Part shown: piece after piece, positions 7,413 to 11,784 of the stretch | How positions within the stretch are numbered: the stretch's first letter is position 1 | How the letters are laid out: the number at the start of each line of letters is the position of its first letter | Source: Holophagaceae bacterium | GTDB lineage: Bacteria; Acidobacteriota; Holophagae; Holophagales; Holophagaceae | Direction: 5' to 3' | Length of the DNA: 11,784 nt | Assembly: GCA_003158505.1 (NCBI GenBank) | Contig: PMJK01000078.1 | Span: 19,950-31,733, forward strand | The notes under the pieces: model-generated | Seen by the model: the letters and a program-made list of their open reading frames with translations, nothing else | What the model was told of the DNA's origin: nothing | Database searches by the model: none | Position numbers and translations under genes: made by a program

Positions 7413-7428
7413 GGAGCCTGTCCAAGTA
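7413..7428 (+). repeat. Left terminal inverted repeat of the structured element
   Basis: The 16-base GGAGCCTGTCCAAGTA is repeated in exact inverse at 7668-7683. It begins 37 bases upstream of the TPR gene's ATG and leaves that gene's GAGG ribosome site (7383-7386) outside the element. Confidence 0.85.
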
Positions 7429-7662
7429 TTCGAGGGCCCCGCGATGGGTCCAGGCGGGATGCGCCGCCAGGAAGGGCCCGCAGGGCGATGTGGTGGCATC
7501 GTTCAAGGGCCCTGACGCCGCGGGGCGCCCGCCTGGGCCCATCCCGAAGGGCGTGCGGCGGCGCGCGTCGCGATGTGGCGTCAGGCTCGGATCGCGTAGT
7601 ACCCGCTACGCTCATCTCGCCTTCCTGGCCTCGCTCGCGCGGCGCCGCACGCGCGGGGCATT

Positions 7663-8604
7663 CTAATTACTTGGACAGGCTCCAAGTGCGGCCGCAAGCC
7701 CCTCACAAAGCAGATGCGCCATCGCCGCGCGCGTTTCCACCGTGGCCGAGCCGAGGTGAGGCAGCAGGACCGTGCGGGGCGCCCGCACCCAACGCGGATT
7801 GATGCGAGGTTCGCCCTCGTAGACATCCAGACCCACACCTCCGAGGTGGCCCGATTCCAACAGGCCGATGGCGGCATTCTCATCAAGGATGCCGCCTCGG
7901 GCCGTGTTGATGATCACCGCGCCGGCGGGCAGCTTCTCCAATGAGGATCGGTCCAGCAGGCCGCGAGTCTGGTCCGTGAGCGGGCAGTGAATGGAGAGCA
8001 CAGCACTGCGGGAAAGCAGGTCCACCAGGGGCATGCGCGAGGCATGGCCCGCGCCGAAATCCGCCTCGCCACCCCGGCCTTCCCGGTCCCAGAAGATGGG
8101 CGTCATGCCCAGAACCCTGACTCGACGCGCGAAGGCCTGCCCGATGGAACCGCTGCCCAGGATGCCGCAGATCTTGCCAGCGAGGCCCGATCCCAGCAGC
8201 TGGTCCGGCGCCCAGCCCTGCCATGCGCCGGAACGCACCAGGGTCTCCCCTTCTGCCACGCGGCGGGTCAAGGCCATCAGCAGAGTCAGGGCGATGTCGG
8301 CTGTGGCGTCCGTCAACACGCCCGGTGTGTTCACCACCGTGATGCCGCGGGCCTGGCAGGCCGCGACGGGCACCTGGTTGACGCCGACGGAGTAGGCGCC
8401 GATGGCCTTCAGCCTCGGTGCCGCATCCAGATCGGCTTCAGTGATTGGTTCGGTAACCAGGACCACCACCGCTTCGGCCTGGGCGAGGGCCGCATTCCAT
8501 TCCGGTGAGCGGAAGGGGGCCACGCACAGGTCCGGGAAGCGGGTACCCAGATCGACGAGGGCGGGGCCCACGAGGGGGGATGTGGCCAGGATGCGGATGC
8601 TCAT
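7663..8604 (-). CDS. D-2-hydroxyacid dehydrogenase (glyoxylate/hydroxypyruvate reductase or D-glycerate dehydrogenase type)
   Basis: This NAD(P)H-dependent enzyme of 313 residues would reduce glyoxylate or hydroxypyruvate, or oxidise D-glycerate, in the cytoplasm. It shows the two-domain family layout. A substrate-domain segment carries YSVGVNQV at about 71-78. The Rossmann motif GSGSIG is at 150-155 after the helix-rich linker. The catalytic residues are Arg236 in NTARGG, Glu265 in LDVYEGEP and His283 in LPHLGSAT. LPHLGSATVETR is typical of the glyoxylate reductase/D-glycerate dehydrogenase branch, but substrate choice cannot be read with certainty. The ATG at 8602-8604 overlaps the ruvA stop by four bases, so the two are translationally coupled. 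Frames extending further upstream overlap ruvA and are rejected. The last six residues, GACPSN, and the stop come from the inserted repeat element, so the original C-terminus has probably been replaced; the core fold is unaffected. Confidence 0.9.
   Translation of the reverse strand: MSIRILATSPLVGPALVDLGTRFPDLCVAPFRSPEWNAALAQAEAVVVLVTEPITEADLDAAPRLKAIGAYSVGVNQVPVAACQARGITVVNTPGVLTDATADIALTLLMALTRRVAEGETLVRSGAWQGWAPDQLLGSGLAGKICGILGSGSIGQAFARRVRVLGMTPIFWDREGRGGEADFGAGHASRMPLVDLLSRSAVLSIHCPLTDQTRGLLDRSSLEKLPAGAVIINTARGGILDENAAIGLLESGHLGGVGLDVYEGEPRINPRWVRAPRTVLLPHLGSATVETRAAMAHLLCEGLAAALGACPSN
7668..7683 (-). repeat. Right terminal inverted repeat of the structured element
   Basis: TACTTGGACAGGCTCC mirrors the left repeat. 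It lies inside the dehydrogenase reading frame and encodes most of its last residues (GACPSN); the TAG stop is three bases further in, at 7663-7665. Confidence 0.85.
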
Positions 8605-9188
8605 CGCTGCAGAGCCTTCAAGGCCTGGCGGATGGCCTCCGCCAGGGGTGGCTTGGAGGCACGGAGTTCTGACACCACCGGCAGTACCGAATCCTCCTTG
8701 AAACCAAGATTCGTCAAGGCCGACCGCAGGCTCTCCTCCCAGGGATCGCCGGTCGGCACGCCGGAGAGGCCATCCAGGCCCGTCAGCCCACCCATCTTTT
8801 CCGACAATTCGAAGCACATCTTCTCTGCAGTCTTCTTGCCCACGCCGGGGATCCGGACGAGCACTTTCACGTCCCGGCTCCGAATGGCCCGCACCAGGTC
8901 CTCGAGGGACAAGGCCCCGAGGGCCGCCAGCGCCAGTTTCGGGCCCACGCCGTCCACCTTCACCAGCATGCGGTACAACTCCCGTTCCTGCGTGGAGGAG
9001 AAGCCGAGCAGCGAGATCTCGTTCTCCCGCACCAGGAGTTCGGTGTGCAGCACCACCGGGGATCCCGCCTCCGGAAGCAGGCCATAGGTGGAGAGGCTGA
9101 TGGCGGCCGAATAGCCCACGCCAGCACATTCGACGAGTGCCAGGTTCGGCAGTTTCTGGATGAGTTCCCCGCGCAGACGTCCGATCAT
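8601..9188 (-). CDS. ruvA: Holliday junction branch migration protein RuvA
   Basis: RuvA binds four-way DNA junctions as a tetramer and loads the RuvB motor for branch migration in recombinational repair. The 195-residue protein has the full architecture. An OB-fold domain at 1-64 starts MIGRLRGELI and contains GVGYSAAISLSTY and HTELLVRENEISLLGF. Tandem helix-hairpin-helix motifs VDGVGPKLAL (78-87) and IPGVGKKTAE (113-122) bind the DNA backbone. A linker at about 133-147 leads to the C-terminal RuvB-binding helices at 148-195. Length matches the family. No strong Shine-Dalgarno is visible before the ATG at 9186-9188, so read-through or weak initiation is possible. ruvB and ruvC are not in the window; here ruvA is coupled instead to a dehydrogenase gene through an ATGA overlap. 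Confidence 0.96.
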   Translation of the reverse strand: MIGRLRGELIQKLPNLALVECAGVGYSAAISLSTYGLLPEAGSPVVLHTELLVRENEISLLGFSSTQERELYRMLVKVDGVGPKLALAALGALSLEDLVRAIRSRDVKVLVRIPGVGKKTAEKMCFELSEKMGGLTGLDGLSGVPTGDPWEESLRSALTNLGFKEDSVLPVVSELRASKPPLAEAIRQALKALQR

Positions 9189-9209
9189 GCTTCGAGGATA
9201 CCGGAAGAG

Positions 9210-9231
9210 AACCCAGCGGCATTGCCGGGTT
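9210..9231 (-). terminator. Hairpin in the acuC-ruvA gap, possible attenuator
   Basis: AACCC (9210-9214) pairs with GGGTT (9227-9231), and inside them GGC (9218-9220) pairs with GCC (9224-9226) around a three-base loop, with a three-base bulge. On the minus strand the stem is followed by CTCTTCC, a pyrimidine-rich but not uniform T run. It occupies nearly half of the 51 bases between acuC and ruvA and could weaken read-through into ruvA. Confidence 0.3.
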
Positions 9232-9239
9232 TGGGTGTC

Positions 9240-10373
9240 CTAGATCCAGTAGGTGCGGACAGAATCCAGCAGGCGGTTTACGACGTCCCGGTTGCGGCGA
9301 GTGCGGGCTTCGCGGCCGGGAAGGTCAGGCATGGCCGACGCCGGGTCATGAAGCTCCCGGCCGGTTCCCGGGCCCAGGAGGTGACGCCAGTGGTCCATCC
9401 ACACCGCGGGAAGGTGCTCCGGCAGGGGGAGCCCCATGAAGGTCAGGTAAAGGATCGTCCAGACCCGGGCCACCACCTGGGCTTCGTAGCCTCCACCCAG
9501 GGTCAGGAGCACCCGGCCATGGGCATGGGCATCCGCCAAAGCGAAAATCCTTTGATAGAGCGTCTGGAAAGCCTGCGTAGTGAGGGCGAGATCCCCCAAT
9601 GGATCCGCGAAATGCGCATCCGCGCCAGCCTGGACCACCAGGACATCGGGCGAGAACCAGGATAGGGCCCGGGGCACGACCGATTCGAAGGCCTCCAGGT
9701 AGTCGCCGGCTTCGGTGAAAGGCTCCAGAGGAATATTCACGCTCAGGCCCCGAGCCGATCCACTCCCCAGATCCTGGATGTGGCCGGTGCCAGGATAGAG
9801 GTAGTGCCCGGATTCATGGATGCTGAGGGTGAGCACTCGATCGTTCTCATAGAACAGGTTCTGGACACCATCGCCATGATGAAGATCGATATCCAGATAG
9901 GCCACGCGCCAGCCATGCGCCACGAAGGCCTGGATGGCCACGGCCAGGTCGTTGTACAGGCAGAACCCGGCCGCTTGATCCTTCTGGGCGTGGTGCAGCC
10001 CTCCTCCCAGTTGGAGCACCCGCCGCTCCTTTCCAGTCATGAGCATCCGGGCGCCGTGAAGAATGCCGCCCACCAGCCACCGGGTGGCGAGGTCCATGCC
10101 CGGGAAGATGGGGTTGTCCGGTGTGCCGAGGCCGAACCGATCGGCTTCCAGGTTGGGTTTCCCCTGGTCCAGGGCCTCGACCATGGCGACATAGGCCTCG
10201 TCATGGACAGAGAGGATGTCCTCCCGGGTCGCGGCGGGCGCGGCGATGGGCGCGACTTCATGACCGAGGGAGCGAAACAGGTCCAGGAGCATCTCCAGGC
10301 GCGCTGGGGAGAAGGGATGCTCCGGACCGAAGTCGTACCCGGCATATTCCGGGCGATGGATCAGTGCTGCCAT
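9240..10373 (-). CDS. acuC: AcuC-family zinc-dependent deacetylase (class I HDAC fold)
   Basis: AcuC-type enzymes remove acetyl groups from lysine, classically reactivating acetyl-CoA synthetase. Numbering from the ATG at 10371-10373 (MAALIHRPEYAGYDFGPEHP, 377 residues), the general-base pair is His127-His128 in GGGLHHA. The zinc ligands are Asp163 and His165 in DIDLHHGDG and Asp252 in AGADAHFADPLG, and the transition-state Tyr296 is in LGGGYE. All residues needed for deacetylase activity are therefore present. The N-terminal HPFSPARLEML matches the AcuC branch rather than the acetylpolyamine hydrolases. A GTG at 10389-10391 would add six residues that do not resemble the family start. The chosen ATG lies inside the last codons of acuB, a 13-base overlap, so translation is probably coupled. 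The C-terminal 60 or so residues are the usual helical AcuC tail. Confidence 0.9.
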   Translation of the reverse strand: MAALIHRPEYAGYDFGPEHPFSPARLEMLLDLFRSLGHEVAPIAAPAATREDILSVHDEAYVAMVEALDQGKPNLEADRFGLGTPDNPIFPGMDLATRWLVGGILHGARMLMTGKERRVLQLGGGLHHAQKDQAAGFCLYNDLAVAIQAFVAHGWRVAYLDIDLHHGDGVQNLFYENDRVLTLSIHESGHYLYPGTGHIQDLGSGSARGLSVNIPLEPFTEAGDYLEAFESVVPRALSWFSPDVLVVQAGADAHFADPLGDLALTTQAFQTLYQRIFALADAHAHGRVLLTLGGGYEAQVVARVWTILYLTFMGLPLPEHLPAVWMDHWRHLLGPGTGRELHDPASAMPDLPGREARTRRNRDVVNRLLDSVRTYWI

Positions 10374-10990
10374 GGCTTCTGGGCGGGCCACAGGATATCG
10401 AATCCATCTGCCCGCAGCGTCTCGGCCAGAGGCCGGGTCTGGCTCGAGTCCAGCCGCAGCACCGTGCGTACTCGGCCATCCGCGCCTGGGTGGGTGAGGA
10501 TGGAGTGGATGTTGACGTGGCGGGTGGCGAGAAAGGCTGTGAGGCGGGCCAGTTCTCCAGGCCTATCGGCGAGGGCCACTTCCAGCCTCGAGGAGGGCTT
10601 GGTGACGCCCGTCAGGAGCACCAGGGCATCCAAGAGGTCCATGCCTGTGATGATGCCCACCAGGTCGGAACCATCCAGCACCGGCAGGCAACCGATCTTC
10701 CGGTCTCGCATGATCCTGGCGGCATCCTCGATGGGGTCCAGCGGATCCACGGTCATTACTGGACTGCTCATGACCAGCGAGACCGGTTCCCCTGCGGTGC
10801 GGGGAGCTGGTGACAGGCTGCTGGTGGCGAACCGGAGGTCCCTGTCCGTGATGACCCCCACCAGGCGTCCCTGCTCCATCACGGGAAGATGGCGGAATCC
10901 GCGAGTCTGGAGTTGCTGGAACGCATCGCCCAGGAGGGTGGTCGCCTGGATCACCGTCACCGGTCTGTGCATGATTTCATTCACCAGCAT
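10361..10990 (-). CDS. acuB: AcuB-like protein: two CBS domains plus ACT domain
   Basis: AcuB-type proteins are small cytoplasmic sensors genetically linked to acetate/acetoin use; their exact action is not settled. From the ATG at 10988-10990 (MLVNEIMHRPVTVI) the protein has 209 residues. The first CBS motif spans about 7-55 (RHLPVMEQGRLVGVITDRDL). The second spans about 73-125 (GCLPVLDGSDLVGIITGMDL). Paired CBS domains usually bind adenosine nucleotides such as AMP or ATP. An ACT-like domain follows at about 135-205 (RLEVALADRPGELARLTAFL), the typical small-ligand regulatory fold. The start is fixed by a strong AGGAGG six bases upstream; a longer frame to 11101 would overlap the preceding gene and is rejected. 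It sits 16 bases after the acyl-CoA synthetase homologue and overlaps acuC, which matches the acu gene order. Confidence 0.88.
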   Translation of the reverse strand: MLVNEIMHRPVTVIQATTLLGDAFQQLQTRGFRHLPVMEQGRLVGVITDRDLRFATSSLSPAPRTAGEPVSLVMSSPVMTVDPLDPIEDAARIMRDRKIGCLPVLDGSDLVGIITGMDLLDALVLLTGVTKPSSRLEVALADRPGELARLTAFLATRHVNIHSILTHPGADGRVRTVLRLDSSQTRPLAETLRADGFDILWPAQKPWQH

Positions 10991-10996
10991 GGCGGT

Positions 10997-11002
10997 CCTC
11001 CT
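10997..11002 (-). promoter_or_regulatory. Strong Shine-Dalgarno for acuB
   Basis: AGGAGG on the minus strand, six bases before the ATG at 10988-10990, decides the acuB start. It is the best ribosome site in the window and lies wholly within the 16-base gap after the upstream stop, suggesting independent, efficient initiation of acuB. Confidence 0.75.
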
Positions 11003-11006
11003 GGCT

Positions 11007-11784
11007 TCATGGCATGCGGTATTCGGCCTGAGAGAGGGCCACTCGGGGTTCGGGTTGCAAGGGCATGGGGTGAAGTGAGATGCCGACCTCGGGCGGAACA
11101 TAGACCCCGGCCTCCAGGGTGCAGACCCAGGGCAGTTCCTCCACCAGCTGAGTCAGTCGGCCCAGGGTTTCGGCCAGTCCGCAGACCGAGGGCAGTTGAA
11201 GCCTTTCAACGACATCGGCGATATCGATATCGGTCAGGGGCGTGATGCGCAGGATCGACGCTTCCCCCTGCCGGTGGAACCGCCAGATGGGGCCGAAATC
11301 AGGGTCCGCCGAGAGGCTCATGGCAATCATCGAGCCCCCAGGGGTCGGTTCCCCCCGCAGCCTGTCGGCGATGGGAATGCCGAAGCCTGCCATGAGCTCG
11401 CGAACCTGTGCGGGAGACAGCATCAACGGAGATGCGTCCGTCAGCCCCTCGACGAGCTGCTCCACCCAGAGGCGGGTCTGTCCCGCATCCAGGTTCTCGT
11501 AGGCAGGAATCCGGCCCGGGGGTTGCATCCGGAACCGGGCATAGTCCACCACCTTGGAGAGCGCCAAGGCGGCCGACTCCGGAAAACGGTAAGAAGGGAA
11601 AGTGCGGTGGGCGCCGCCGCGCTCACCCTGCGCCGCCGAGCCCACGGGAACCGCACCGCTGACTCCCATCAACGAGAGCAGGGTCGGCTTGGCGACGCCA
11701 GTGGCGCGCTCAGCCTTCACTGAGGCCCGGCGAATGGCCCGGGCTACCAGGGCCGGATCGCAGCCCCCCACGCAGGCGAAGGTG
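11007..11784 (-). CDS. ADP-forming acyl-CoA synthetase / Pat-like protein, C-terminal part (runs off right edge) with eroded ATP-grasp region
   Basis: The frame is open from the window edge to TGA at 11007-11009; the N-terminus is missing. The first part matches the end of the succinyl-CoA-ligase-like CoA-binding region of ADP-forming acetyl-CoA synthetases, ending in the typical FPSYRFPESAALALSKVVDY (about 11535-11600). The rest resembles ATP-grasp_5, but only its edges. A start-like LSPAQVRELMAGFGIP (11373-11420) is followed after some 20 residues by ADPDFGPIWRF (about 11280-11310), then SQL/ELP-like and LHPMPL terminal strands. In the family these blocks are separated by roughly 70-90 residues holding the ATP-binding Lys and the HKsDvGG segment, which are absent here. 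The glycine run after DPxFGP is also lost. The protein probably cannot make acyl-CoA by this domain. Its place ahead of acuB-acuC suggests an acetylation-related regulator. Confidence 0.7.
   Translation of the reverse strand, partial: TFACVGGCDPALVARAIRRASVKAERATGVAKPTLLSLMGVSGAVPVGSAAQGERGGAHRTFPSYRFPESAALALSKVVDYARFRMQPPGRIPAYENLDAGQTRLWVEQLVEGLTDASPLMLSPAQVRELMAGFGIPIADRLRGEPTPGGSMIAMSLSADPDFGPIWRFHRQGEASILRITPLTDIDIADVVERLQLPSVCGLAETLGRLTQLVEELPWVCTLEAGVYVPPEVGISLHPMPLQPEPRVALSQAEYRMP

Larger units (their letters stand above)
7413..7683. mobile_element. MITE-like structured repeat with 16-bp perfect terminal inverted repeats
   Basis: GGAGCCTGTCCAAGTA at 7413-7428 is the exact reverse complement of TACTTGGACAGGCTCC at 7668-7683, bounding a 271-bp element with no credible gene. 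Inside are two large imperfect hairpins. In the first, 7443-7465 pairs with 7524-7543, and nested inside are AGGGCCC (7473-7479) with GGGCCCT (7507-7513) and CGATG (7486-7490) with CATCG (7497-7501). In the second, 7551-7567 pairs with 7636-7652 at 16 of 17 positions, and within it GCGTAG (7594-7599) pairs with CTACGC (7606-7611). The whole folds like a two-leaved cruciform closed by the terminal repeats. No target-site duplication is obvious. Non-coding, terminally inverted and densely structured DNA of this size fits a miniature inverted-repeat element mobilised in trans; no transposase is in the window. Confidence 0.7.

Noticed and set aside
7377..7499. Longer N-terminus for the TPR protein
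   Set aside because: The extra 41 residues are encoded largely by the repeat element, while ATG 7376 has a GAGG at good spacing.
6201..7802. A 533-codon plus-strand frame across the TPR gene and the repeat element
   Set aside because: It mirrors the TPR repeats in antisense and runs through the structured repeat; no recognisable protein family.
9780..11078. A 432-codon plus-strand frame over acuC/acuB
   Set aside because: It is antisense to two genes with complete catalytic and CBS motifs; composition is that of a shadow frame.

Overview
The window looks like chromosomal DNA from a GC-rich bacterium with type IV pili and an acetate-linked operon. The gene set and protein style suggest an Acidobacteriota relative such as the Holophaga/Geothrix group. 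That assignment is an impression from protein style, not the result of a search. Genes are tightly packed, with ATGA/TGATG stop-start overlaps and some GTG starts. I see no tRNA, rRNA, CRISPR array or transposase gene.

Layout: (1) 1-1890, minus strand: a pilus-assembly operon in the order pilM-like, pilN-like, pilO-like. The last gene runs off the left edge, and the genes overlap by 1 and 4 bases. (2) 1891-2148: a divergent promoter region with two short dyads. (3) 2149-5658, plus strand: smc, the chromosome condensation ATPase. (4) 5659-6020: a gene-free, locally AT-rich gap between convergent genes. It carries two perfect DnaA-box-like 9-mers in inverted orientation. (5) 6021-7376, minus strand: a TPR-repeat protein of unknown function. 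(6) 7413-7683: a 271-bp non-coding element with 16-bp perfect terminal inverted repeats and two large internal hairpins, apparently a MITE-like mobile repeat. Its right end supplies the last codons and the stop of the next gene. (7) 7663-9188, minus strand: a D-2-hydroxyacid dehydrogenase (glyoxylate/hydroxypyruvate reductase type) overlapping ruvA. (8) 9240-11784, minus strand: an acu-like operon. It holds the C-terminal part of an ADP-forming acyl-CoA synthetase homologue, a CBS-CBS-ACT protein (AcuB type) and a zinc deacetylase of the AcuC family.

How the genes may work together: the acu-like genes resemble the Bacillus AcuABC module, in which AcuC removes acetyl groups from acetyl-CoA synthetase. 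Here a large acyl-CoA-synthetase-like protein stands at the head of the visible genes. Its ATP-grasp region seems to have lost its core, so it may be a Pat-like regulator rather than a ligase. RuvA and the dehydrogenase follow on the same strand and may be co-transcribed. A terminator-like hairpin sits in the 51-base gap before ruvA.

The observations most worth checking are the structured repeat at 7413-7683, the DnaA-box-like inverted array at 5786-5957, and the degenerate ATP-grasp region at 11007-11400.
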